Shown here in pieces: positions 24,703-33,984 of a DNA stretch of 64,000 bases (positions within the stretch are counted from its first letter, which is position 1; every line of letters starts with the position of its first letter). The stretch spans positions 1 through 64,000 of the forward strand of contig NZ_JBMVQZ010000006.1 in NCBI RefSeq assembly GCF_049537155.1. Direction: 5' to 3'. The DNA comes from Limisphaera sp049537155. Lineage in GTDB: Bacteria > Verrucomicrobiota > Verrucomicrobiia > Limisphaerales > Limisphaeraceae. A program made the translations under genes and the position numbers. Under the pieces are notes generated by a model, which worked only from the letters and a program-made list of their open reading frames with translations, was not told the origin of the DNA and did no database searches.

Positions 24703-25470
24703 TCAGGCGCGTCGGTACCGCCGGTCCACGATCCAGCACACCGCCGCCAGGAAAAGGATGGCCAGGCCACAGCCCCGGAAGATGGCGGACAGGCTCATCA
24801 TGTCCACCAGAAGGTAACCCGCTACAAACACCCCGGCAATGCTGCCGGCGGTGCTGGCGGCGATAATCAAGCCGCTGATCCGTCCCACGTGGGCAATCTG
24901 CCGGCTGCTCAATCGGATGAAGTACGGCGAGAGCATCGCCAGCATGAAACAGGGCAGCAGAAATATCACCGCACTCCCGAGGGCCGGATCGAGTTTCTGC
25001 CAGACCGGTGGAATTGGTTCATCGGGCGGATGCCGGTTGACCAGCGCTTCCAACACCGGCGGGGCCAGCCGGGGGATCACATACACGAACGCTCCCGTGG
25101 GCACCAGCAACCAGATCAACCGGCCTGGCCGGCGCCAGCGATCCGCCAGCGCGCCACCCACATAATAGCCGAGGGCCAGCGCCACCATCACCACGCCGAT
25201 CTGGCTGACCCACACGTAGAACGAACTGCCGAAGTCCCGTGCCAGGTAACGTGCCCCCACGATTTCGAGCACCAGAATGACGAACCCGCCCACGGCAGCC
25301 ACGCCCGCGCCCAGCCAGGCCGGCAAGGCGTACGCATCTCCGGGCGGCCCCTGTTGGTCCGCCGCACCGGCGGGCGATGCACCGCCCCCGGCATGAGGTT
25401 GCATGGAGCGGGCTGCAGGGATCGGCCCGGAGGAAGCGCGGGAAGGTGACATGGGACGGGACGGTTTCAT
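24703..25470 (-). CDS. Multi-pass membrane protein, partner of spermidine-synthase-like gene
   Basis: The 255-residue protein has a polar Pro/Gly/Ser-rich N-terminus (1-48) and then about six or seven membrane segments, e.g. GVAAVGGFVILVLEIVGAR, IGVVMVALALGYYVGG, AVIFLLPCFMLAMLSPYFI and GLIIAASTAGSIAGVFVAG. The ExxGAR and SPYFIRL patterns match the membrane half of fused MFS/spermidine-synthase proteins. The ATG at 25470 overlaps the stop of the RraA-like gene by 4 bases, and the spermidine-synthase-like gene follows after 5 bases, so three genes form one coupled unit. Confidence 0.8.
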   Translation of the reverse strand: MKPSRPMSPSRASSGPIPAARSMQPHAGGGASPAGAADQQGPPGDAYALPAWLGAGVAAVGGFVILVLEIVGARYLARDFGSSFYVWVSQIGVVMVALALGYYVGGALADRWRRPGRLIWLLVPTGAFVYVIPRLAPPVLEALVNRHPPDEPIPPVWQKLDPALGSAVIFLLPCFMLAMLSPYFIRLSSRQIAHVGRISGLIIAASTAGSIAGVFVAGYLLVDMMSLSAIFRGCGLAILFLAAVCWIVDRRYRRA

Positions 25471-26339
25471 GGGGCCGATTCCACCGAGGGGTCCATGGGC
25501 AGCCCCAGGGCCTTGTACAAATTGCGGCGAGCCGCCTTGTCCTGTTCCAAAGTGACCCTGGCGTAGGCCGCCACTTCCTCGGCCCGTGCCCGTGGGACCA
25601 CAATGACACCATCTCCATCGGCCACGATGATGTCGCCGGGCCTGACCAGTACACCTCCACAGACGATCGGGGCGTTGACCGATTCGATCTCGTTGCGGCC
25701 GGGTCGAACGCCCCGTCCCGGCCGGCGGAAATACAGGGGCACGCCTTGGGCGGCGATTTCGTCCGTGTCCCGCGCCGTCGCACTGGTGACCACCCCCACG
25801 CACCCGCGTTGTTTCCAGACCAGAATGTTGTTCGAACCGATCGAGCCGACGTCGTGTCCGTGTTCCTCGATGACCAACACCGTGCCCGGCCGCAGCAGGG
25901 AGACGAAGGGCTCGCTGCTGCGGTCGCGGTACCACGTGCCCATCCAACGATCGAAGGCCTCGGTGGATTGCGGACCGGTGGCGGGTTCCTGGGTGGGCAC
26001 GTACCGGGCGGTGACCGCGATCCCCACGATGCGGTGCTTGAAGGTCCGTACATCCGTCCAGAGCGGGCGAATGTCCGGGTCCATCCGGCCCACGTGCGAC
26101 AACCCGGCCTTGTCCATCCCGTCCGAGACGTCCGCCACTCTGAGCCCCGCAAACAGGCGCAACAACCGTGCGTCCTCGCTTTCCGGGTACACCTGCGTGG
26201 GGATGAAATGCCTGCCTTTGCGGAGTTCCTCCACCTCCGATCCGGCCCCGTTCTGGCCCCGGACCGGCTGATTGAAATGACATGCAACGAGGAGGGCCGA
26301 CATCAGCCAGAGGGATCGCGGATATCCGACCATCTTCAT
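25467..26339 (-). CDS. RraA-family protein with lipoprotein signal
   Basis: RraA-fold proteins include hydroxymethyl-oxoglutarate/oxaloacetate aldolases and the RNase E inhibitor RraA. The 290-residue product has the family core from about residue 60: LRVADVSDGMDKAG, LRPGTVLVIEEHG, the substrate/metal ARDTDEI motif, GVPLYFRRPGRG and PGDIIVADGDGVIVVP. The usual protein is about 160-240 residues and cytoplasmic. Here residues 1-20 are hydrophobic and end in LLVAC, a lipobox, so the protein is probably exported and lipid-anchored. The ATG at 26339 has no obvious ribosome binding site. It overlaps the next gene by 4 bases. Confidence 0.85.
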   Translation of the reverse strand: MKMVGYPRSLWLMSALLVACHFNQPVRGQNGAGSEVEELRKGRHFIPTQVYPESEDARLLRLFAGLRVADVSDGMDKAGLSHVGRMDPDIRPLWTDVRTFKHRIVGIAVTARYVPTQEPATGPQSTEAFDRWMGTWYRDRSSEPFVSLLRPGTVLVIEEHGHDVGSIGSNNILVWKQRGCVGVVTSATARDTDEIAAQGVPLYFRRPGRGVRPGRNEIESVNAPIVCGGVLVRPGDIIVADGDGVIVVPRARAEEVAAYARVTLEQDKAARRNLYKALGLPMDPSVESAP

Positions 26340-26385
26340 GTCGGCCAGCAAAGCGGGAACCACCCCGGGCGCCAAGTCGGAAAGT

Positions 26386-26408
26386 GCACCTGCCAACACG
26401 GCAGGTGC
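26386..26408 (-). promoter_or_regulatory. Stem-loop in leader of RraA-like operon
   Basis: GCACCTGCC (26386-26394) and GGCAGGTGC (26400-26408) form a perfect 9-bp stem with a 5-base loop, 47 bp upstream of the RraA-like start. Read on the minus strand it is followed by ACTTT, too short a U-run for a confident terminator; it could be an attenuator, operator or mRNA-stabilising stem. Confidence 0.4.
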
Positions 26409-26734
26409 CGTCCCTGCAGCGGCCGGGAGCAGATTTGGACGGGCCCCCACGTCATGCGGCACCTGAAGATCATTGCAGCGGCATGGGGAAAGGATTGTGC
26501 GGAAGCCGGTCTCGGGCGCCGCGGACAGGCGCAGTTCTTTCTGACGGAGCGCGCATACGAAAGCAGGGCCCGGACGGCAGGGCCGAACGGGCCGGCGGTG
26601 CAAAAAGAACCCGGGGATGTCGTGGCCGGCACCGTTTCCGTGATGGGCTGCAGACCCTGTTGGCGAAGTGCAACCGATGGCGGCCGCCGGGGAGGACTGC
26701 GCTGGCGGAGGTTGTCTCGCCCGGGAAAAAAGAA

Positions 26735-26765
26735 GCGGCCCGTCCACCCGGACGGGCCGCCCTTT
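26735..26765 (-). terminator. Bidirectional rho-independent terminator
   Basis: GCGGCCCGTCC (26735-26745) and GGACGGGCCGC (26750-26760) form an 11-bp stem with a 4-base loop. T-rich tracts follow on both strands (CCTTTTT rightward, TTCTTTTTT leftward). It lies 54 bp past the stop of the CTERM protein gene. Confidence 0.85.
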
Positions 26766-26813
26766 TTCAAATCCCACCCGCGGCAGCGGAGCCGGGCGGG
26801 CCGTGTAGCGCCA

Positions 26814-27512
26814 TTACCGAGAGTTCTTCCGCCAGAATTGAAGTCCGACCAACCCCAGACCGAGCAGCATGGCCGTGGTGCCGCCGTCGGGCATCGAATG
26901 CTGGCGCGTGTAGGGCAGAGAGCCGCCCGAGACGCCACCGCCCGGCAGCGGGGGATCGCCGATGTTGCGGTAGGCATCCTGCCAGATTGCCGCGTAGGGA
27001 CCGTCGGTTGGCCCCAGAGGCGAGATGAAACCAAAGTGGTTCACGTAGGGTTCGTACTCGTCCTCGCCCCACGCCGCGTTGTAGCCAACAGGCACGATGC
27101 TCTTTTCAAAGCTGATTCCCTCGTACAGCTCGTAATCGTACCATTGCAAAACCCAGCGGGAGTCAAAGGGATTGGGGACACCGTATTCGTTCAAGTAATC
27201 CTCCGCGCTGAGGAACCGATAGGACCATGTTTCCGGCGAGGTCACGTCGGACACAAAAGCCGGAGAATCCAAGGGAATCTCCCAGCCGATAATCCGCGGC
27301 CAGACGTAAACCTTCCCATCCAGAGTGGGGACGGAGTCATTCCACACCGTGTACGAGTATCGGTAGAAACCGTTCCCGAGATCCGTGACCACCGTTTCCA
27401 CATGGGACTGCCGGTTCACCGGGTCGGGAATCTGGACGAACGCGTGGGCTTGGGTGACACAACCGACCACCATCGCGGTTGCCGCTGCCGTAAGCATCCA
27501 TTGGGATTTCAT
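26814..27512 (-). CDS. Secreted protein with VPDSG/PEP-CTERM-type sorting signal
   Basis: The 232-residue protein has an N-terminal signal peptide (MKSQWMLTAAATAMVVGCVTQAHA), a Trp/Tyr-rich middle of unknown function, and a C-terminal tripartite signal: MPDGGTTAMLL, a hydrophobic helix and a basic end (FWRKNSR). The MPDGG form matches the VPDSG variant known in Verrucomicrobia, which exosortases process at the cell envelope. No exosortase gene is in the window. A ribosome binding site (aaaggaca) precedes the ATG, and a sigma-54 type promoter lies upstream. Confidence 0.88.
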   Translation of the reverse strand: MKSQWMLTAAATAMVVGCVTQAHAFVQIPDPVNRQSHVETVVTDLGNGFYRYSYTVWNDSVPTLDGKVYVWPRIIGWEIPLDSPAFVSDVTSPETWSYRFLSAEDYLNEYGVPNPFDSRWVLQWYDYELYEGISFEKSIVPVGYNAAWGEDEYEPYVNHFGFISPLGPTDGPYAAIWQDAYRNIGDPPLPGGGVSGGSLPYTRQHSMPDGGTTAMLLGLGLVGLQFWRKNSR

Positions 27513-27572
27513 ACTGCCTGTCCTTTCTACTCGTTGCTGTTCTCGGTTTTGCGCTACGCTCTGTCAGAATAC

Positions 27573-27590
27573 CAGCCATTTGCATGCCAA
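27573..27590 (-). promoter_or_regulatory. Sigma-54 promoter of CTERM protein gene
   Basis: On the minus strand the sequence reads TTGGCATGCAAATGGCTG: the -24 GG (27588-27587) and the -12 GC (27576-27575) are exactly 10 bp apart, with the TGGCA context expected for RpoN. The GG is 75 bp before the ATG. PEP-CTERM genes in other bacteria are known to use RpoN with the PrsK/PrsR system, so the assignment is plausible. Confidence 0.65.
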
Positions 27591-27616
27591 CCGTCTGACG
27601 ACGTGCGCAAATGGCT
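27574..27616. repeat. Inverted repeat overlapping the sigma-54 promoter
   Basis: AGCCATTTGC (27574-27583) and GCAAATGGCT (27607-27616) are perfect 10-bp arms 23 bp apart. The left arm covers the -12 element, so a protein or hairpin here could control access. Further upstream TGTAA (27668-27672) and TTACA (27681-27685) form another symmetrical site suited to an enhancer-binding protein. Confidence 0.5.
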
Positions 27617-28319
27617 TGTTGCAAGTTCGTTGCACACAGCCGAGCAAAAACAAGCTTCGCGGGGGAATGTAAAAATTGCCTTACACTTTTGGAGGAGCCA
27701 ATGTGCCCCTGGGCGCGCGGTGGCTCCTTAAATCGTTGAGCCGCAGTCGAGTTGATGGCGTCCGGACCCGGGCTCGAAAATCGTAAAATCTACCGACGCC
27801 ATGTCGGGAAACTGAACACTTTGGATCGGGTAGGGACCCGAGGCTGCCCGGGGGACGCGGTGTGGGGGGCCGGTCGTTGGTCCCACCGCGCACCCTGCAG
27901 ATCGCCGGGGAGCCGGCGTTTCGGACGGAGGTGCCGGGGGAAGGTGCGTGGTTTGCTTCACCAACGGGTCGCACCACCCTCATGTGTTCGGAACGGGCTT
28001 GGATCCGGTGCGGGCAGGGCCAATCGGGCGGGGCCCAGCACTGGATGCACGGCTTGAATGGCCCCGGTACATGTGCAAAACCGGCGCGGCATCGGCCCGC
28101 GAGGAGTGCCGCGGCCGGCGTGTGCAAACTTGCGGATGGGGCGTGAGGGCTTGGGTCAGGCGTGTGGAGGTTTGCGGCCTGCGGGCACTTGGGAGAGCGG
28201 CTCGTTGACATGTGCGGGAGGTGTTCTAATTTGCAGAGGCGCACGTTCCCGGGACATGGAGGGAGGCGAGGTTCGCCGGGGCGGTTTCCTCCCGGAAACG
28301 GCGCAGGAGCACGGAGACG

Positions 28320-29768
<1,449 letters not shown>

Positions 29769-29811
29769 CCCGGGAGATTCACCCGGCGTTGGGGTTTGTA
29801 CGGGGCCGTCC

Positions 29812-29836
29812 GGGCGGCGGGCCGCCCCCGCTTTTT
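29812..29836 (+). terminator. Probable terminator after sufB
   Basis: GGGCGGC (29812-29818) and GCCGCCC (29821-29827) form a GC stem with a very short loop, followed by CCGCTTTTT. It lies about 45 bp after the sufB stop and would separate it from the next gene. Confidence 0.55.
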
Positions 29837-29945
29837 CCCCCACCGATGCCTGAATGGCCCGGGCCGGATCGGCTGGACAGTTCGTGACCGACACGTCACG
29901 CTGGAGCCGCGGACACTTGGATCGAACCGGCGAACCGAACACTCC

Positions 29946-30629
29946 ATGAGCGTTGACCCGGAAGCTCCTTCCCCGGCCGGACCGACTTCGGGTCGGCCGG
30001 TGCGGCGTCGTTCCTGGCTCTGGTACACCGGCGTGGTCCTGGCATGCGTGGCGTTGTTGGGCCTGTGCGGTGTGGCGGGGCTGGTCTGGTACTGGCGTAC
30101 GTTGATCCGGACCTATACCACGCCGGCGCCGGTGGAGCTGCCGGCCGCGCGGGATTCTGAACTGGATCGGACGGCGCTCCTGATCCGGTGGCAGACCTTT
30201 TACGAGGGCGTCCGGCAGGGGCGGCTCGTGCCGCCGTTCGAGCTGACGGCTGACGAGATCAACCTGTTGATCACGGGCAATCCGGAGCTGCGGGATCGCT
30301 TGCGGGTCGGCATCACCAACGGGATGATCTACGGACGGTTCAGCTTCCCGCTGGGGCGGGCTGACCAGAAAGATTTCCAGGGCCGTTTCCTCAACGGCGA
30401 GGCGAGGCTGCGCATCCATTTTGCCGATGGCTGGTTGACGGTGCAGGTGGCCGAGATGGAAGCCAACGGCAAGCCGATCCCGAACTGGCTGCTGCGCCGG
30501 ATCGGCCGGGAGAACCTGGCTCGCGACCTGGATCGGAACCCTGAGGCCATCGAGTTTCTGCAGCAGCTCGAGGCGGTGGAGGTGGTGGGCGACCGGCTGG
30601 TCCTCCGGCCGCTGCCGCCCGGTTCCTGA
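29946..30629 (+). CDS. Single-pass membrane-anchored protein of unknown function
   Basis: The 227-residue protein has a basic, Pro-rich cytoplasmic start, one membrane segment (about residues 27-48, WYTGVVLACVALLGLCGVAGLVWYW) and an exported domain of about 170 residues. The domain contains FELTADEINLLITG and a DRLVLRPLPPG end, with no catalytic motif I recognise. It resembles small anchored proteins common in Verrucomicrobia and Planctomycetes, without known role. The ATG at 29946 precedes the first plausible coding sequence. Confidence 0.75.
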   Translation: MSVDPEAPSPAGPTSGRPVRRRSWLWYTGVVLACVALLGLCGVAGLVWYWRTLIRTYTTPAPVELPAARDSELDRTALLIRWQTFYEGVRQGRLVPPFELTADEINLLITGNPELRDRLRVGITNGMIYGRFSFPLGRADQKDFQGRFLNGEARLRIHFADGWLTVQVAEMEANGKPIPNWLLRRIGRENLARDLDRNPEAIEFLQQLEAVEVVGDRLVLRPLPPGS

Positions 30630-30753
30630 AGGCACGGTGTTGCGAGGGGCGGGCACTTTCCGAAGTTGCGGATGCATGTCGCCGGCCTGCGGCGCCACTT
30701 GATTCGGGACCGGGCATCGGGGATGGTGACCCCGCGGTGCGTGGGCTCCCCGA

Positions 30754-33700
30754 TCACCGGGTGGACGCGGAGTCCGGCGGCGCGCCGATTTCATCGGGTT
30801 CGTCGGTCTCCAGGCGCAATTCCCACCCGAACCAACGGCGCAGCACATGCGCCAGGTCTTCCAGGATGAGGTAGGCCGACGGGACCAGGATCAAGGTGGT
30901 CACGGTGCAGTAGAGGACACCGAACCCGAGCGAGACGGCCATGGGGATGAGGAACCGGGCCTGCACGCTTTTTTCGAGGATGAGCGGCATCAGCCCGGCG
31001 AAGGTGGTCAGCGAGGTCAGGAGGACGGCACGGAACCGGGCCGGGCCGGCCTGGCGGAGCGCCTCCAGCAAGGGCACGCCGGCCCGGCGCCGCGCGTTGA
31101 TGGCGTCCACCAGGACCAGGCCGTCGTTCACGGCCACGCCTGCCAGCGCCACCAGTCCGAAGAGCGAGAGCACGGTCAGCATCAGTCCCATGACGAGGTG
31201 CCCCAGCACGGCACCGACAAAGCCAAAGGGGATGGCGGACATGACCACCAAGGGATGGATATAGGACCGCAAAGGGATGGCGATGAGGGCGAAGATGAGG
31301 AACAGGGCCAGGACAAACCCGCGCATCAGGCTCTGCACCGTTTCCTGCTGCTCGCGTTGTTCGCCCTCGAGGGAGTAGCGGAGCCCGGGATATTTCCGGA
31401 GGAGTGCCGGCAGCTCCCGCTGTTGGAGCGCTTGCAACACCTCGTCGCTCGTGGTGCGGCGCAGGTCCACGTCCGCGGTGACGTTCAGGGCGCGCTGGCG
31501 GTCGACGCGAAGAATGGATGCGTAGCCCGTCTCCCAGCGGGCCTCCGCCACCTCGGCAAACGGGACCTCGGCACCGTCGGGCAGGCGAATGCGCATCTGC
31601 TCGAGCGCGGCCAGGGAACGGCGTTCCTTCTCCGGATAGCGCACCATGACGCGCAGGTCGTCACGGCCGCGCTGGATCCTCTGGGCTTCCTCTCCGTAAA
31701 AGGCCTGGCGCACCTGCCGCGCCAGATCTTGGAGGGTGAGACCCAGGGCTTCGGCTGCCGGTTTGATCGTGAGGCGGATCTCCGGTTTGCCGGCCCGATG
31801 GGAATCGGCAATGTCCAGCACGCCGTCGTATCGGGCCAGGGCGGCTTTCAATTCGCTGGCCGCCATGCGCAGGTGTTCCACGTTGGGTCCGGCCAGCTGG
31901 ATGTTGATGGCCTCGCCGGTGGTGAAAAGGGCCGAGGTGAAGACCAGCTCGACCGCACCGGGGATGTCGCCCGCCAGTTCCCGCCAGCGCCTGACCAGCT
32001 CGGCCGAGGTCACGTTTCGGCTTTCCGACGGAGCCAGTTGGATGTGCACTTCACCCATGTTGGGGCGGGCGAAGTCGCCGCCCGGTCTGCCCCCGTTGCG
32101 GCTGATGGCGGTCCGGTACGGCTGATCCCCGAGCGAGGTGAGGATGTGACGGAACAACGGGCCTCCATCGGTGGTGCGGACATGGGCGTATTCGGCCCGG
32201 AGTTGTTCGGCGGCTTGTTCGATCCTGCGGACAGCTTGCTCGACCATCTCCGGCGGCGCGCCTTCGGGCATGGTGACGAATGCGGCAATGTCATCCCCTT
32301 CCACGGGCGGGAAGAACTGGAACCGCACGATCCCGCCGGCCACCAGGCCGACCGCCAGCAGGAGTGTGGCGACCGCGCCGGCCAGGACCTCGTAGCGATG
32401 CTGCAGGCTCCAGTGCAGCGCCGGGGTGTAGACGTCGCGGATGAACCGGTCCAATCCGTCGGCAAAAGCGCGCTGCAACCGCCGGAACGGGTGCCAACCG
32501 CCGGCGGCTTCCGCGCCGGTGCGGAAGTGACTCAGATGATTCGGGACGCAAAAAAGGCACTCCAGCAGGGAAAAGATCAGCGTGGGGATGACGATCAGCG
32601 GGATGTTGCGCATGATCTTGCCGGTGTTTCCCTCCACGAAGAGCAACGGGAGAAAGGCCGCCACGGTGGTGAGCACGGCGAAGATGACCGGTTTGCTGAT
32701 TTCGGTGGCGCCGTCAATGGCGGCGCGCAGCCCGGGTTTGCCCCTCTGGTAATGGGTGTGAATGTTTTCGCCCACCACGATGGCGTCGTCTACCACGATG
32801 CCCAGCACCAGGAGGAAAGCGAACAGGGAGATCATGCTGATGGACACATCCAGCGCCGGCATGAGCCAGAGGGTGCCGAGGAAGGAGACGGGGATGCCCA
32901 GGGCCACCCAGAGGGCAAGGCGGAGACGGAGGAAGAGCGCCAGCACCAGGAACACCAGCACGAAACCCATGCGTGCGTTGCGGAGCAACAGGTCCAGGCG
33001 GCTCTGCAGGTACTGGGCGTAGTCCATGTAGGTGGTGAGCCGGATTCCGGCCGGCATGCGGGCCCGGGCGCGCGCCACGTACTCCTTGACCTTCCGACTG
33101 ATTTCGAGCGCGTTTTCGTCGCCGGTCCGGTACACCACCACCACCACCCCGGGTTTGCCGTTGAAACGTGCATGGCGCGCGGTGTCCTCGAATCCGTCCA
33201 CCACACGGGCGACCTCGCCCAACAAGAGGCGCGACCCATCCGGCAGGGTTCGGAGCGGGAGTTTTTCGAAGTCGGGCGCGCGATAGGCCTGCCCTTTCAC
33301 GCGGAGGAGGAACTCGCCGGCATCGGTCTTGACCGAACCCCCCGGCAGGTCCAGCGACGAACGTCGCACCGCTAGGGCCACCTCGTCGAAGGTGAGGCCG
33401 TAACGACGCAGGGTTTCCTCGGAGACCTCGATGGAGATCTCGTACGGACGGGCGACGGCCAGTTCGACCTGGGAAATGCCCGGTTCGGCCGAGAGTTCGT
33501 CCCGGACCTGCTCGGCCACGCGCCGCAGGGTGTGTTCGTCGGCATCGCCGGAAACGGCCACGTTGATGACCTGGGCGCGGAGCAGGACCTCCCGCACGAC
33601 CGGTTTCTCGGTCTCGGCCGGGAAGGTCTCAATGGCGTCCACGCGGGCCTTGATGTCGTTGAGCAGGCGCTGCGTGTCGGTGCCCGGGCGCAGCTCCACC

Positions 33701-33984
33701 ACCACGGTCCCCACGTTTTCATTGGCGACCGATCGGATCCGTTTGATGCCTTCCAGCCCCTGCAGCGCCTCCTCGATCCGCACGCACACGGCTTCCTCCA
33801 CCTCCTCGGGTGAAGCCCCGCGGTACACCACCGACACGGTGATCATGTCGGACGAAAACTCCGGGAAAATCTCCTTGCGGATCCGCCCCAGGGAGAGCAA
33901 CCCGCCGACCACGATGACCAGCAGCAGCAGGTTGGCCGCCACTCCGTTGCGGGCAAACCACGCGATGACGCCTCCACGGTTCAT
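30754..33984 (-). CDS. RND efflux transporter, inner-membrane pump (AcrB/HAE1 type)
   Basis: The pump uses the proton gradient to drive substrates through a three-part channel to the outside. The 1076-residue length and 12 membrane segments fit: one near residue 12-30, then clusters at about 335-545 and 855-1045, with two large periplasmic loops. The signature ILGIVVDDAIVVGENI-like segment (VLGIVVDDAIVVGEN) carries the proton-relay aspartates. It is the last gene of a TetR-OMF-MFP-RND operon; its start overlaps the adaptor gene stop by 4 bases. Substrate cannot be told from sequence. Confidence 0.93.
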   Translation of the reverse strand: MNRGGVIAWFARNGVAANLLLLVIVVGGLLSLGRIRKEIFPEFSSDMITVSVVYRGASPEEVEEAVCVRIEEALQGLEGIKRIRSVANENVGTVVVELRPGTDTQRLLNDIKARVDAIETFPAETEKPVVREVLLRAQVINVAVSGDADEHTLRRVAEQVRDELSAEPGISQVELAVARPYEISIEVSEETLRRYGLTFDEVALAVRRSSLDLPGGSVKTDAGEFLLRVKGQAYRAPDFEKLPLRTLPDGSRLLLGEVARVVDGFEDTARHARFNGKPGVVVVVYRTGDENALEISRKVKEYVARARARMPAGIRLTTYMDYAQYLQSRLDLLLRNARMGFVLVFLVLALFLRLRLALWVALGIPVSFLGTLWLMPALDVSISMISLFAFLLVLGIVVDDAIVVGENIHTHYQRGKPGLRAAIDGATEISKPVIFAVLTTVAAFLPLLFVEGNTGKIMRNIPLIVIPTLIFSLLECLFCVPNHLSHFRTGAEAAGGWHPFRRLQRAFADGLDRFIRDVYTPALHWSLQHRYEVLAGAVATLLLAVGLVAGGIVRFQFFPPVEGDDIAAFVTMPEGAPPEMVEQAVRRIEQAAEQLRAEYAHVRTTDGGPLFRHILTSLGDQPYRTAISRNGGRPGGDFARPNMGEVHIQLAPSESRNVTSAELVRRWRELAGDIPGAVELVFTSALFTTGEAINIQLAGPNVEHLRMAASELKAALARYDGVLDIADSHRAGKPEIRLTIKPAAEALGLTLQDLARQVRQAFYGEEAQRIQRGRDDLRVMVRYPEKERRSLAALEQMRIRLPDGAEVPFAEVAEARWETGYASILRVDRQRALNVTADVDLRRTTSDEVLQALQQRELPALLRKYPGLRYSLEGEQREQQETVQSLMRGFVLALFLIFALIAIPLRSYIHPLVVMSAIPFGFVGAVLGHLVMGLMLTVLSLFGLVALAGVAVNDGLVLVDAINARRRAGVPLLEALRQAGPARFRAVLLTSLTTFAGLMPLILEKSVQARFLIPMAVSLGFGVLYCTVTTLILVPSAYLILEDLAHVLRRWFGWELRLETDEPDEIGAPPDSASTR

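Larger units (their letters stand above)
26340..26813. other. Intergenic region upstream of RraA-like gene
   Basis: This 474-bp stretch holds the hairpin at 26386-26408 and the terminator at 26735-26765. The rest shows open frames without family signatures and probably carries the leader and promoter of the RraA-like operon. Confidence 0.5.
27513..28319. other. Intergenic region between CTERM gene and sufB
   Basis: The 807-bp region separates divergent genes. The left part is AT-richer than the rest of the window and carries the sigma-54 promoter, the 10-bp inverted repeat and a further TGTAA/TTACA repeat. The right part is GC-rich; just ahead of sufB a GTTTCC/GGAAAC hairpin (28284-28299) precedes the ribosome binding site. 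No gene was recognised. Confidence 0.5.

Noticed and set aside
30847..33375. 842-codon open frame antisense to the RND pump
   Set aside because: It is a GC-driven shadow: no family signature, His/Gln/Gly-rich composition and complete overlap with a convincing 12-helix transporter.
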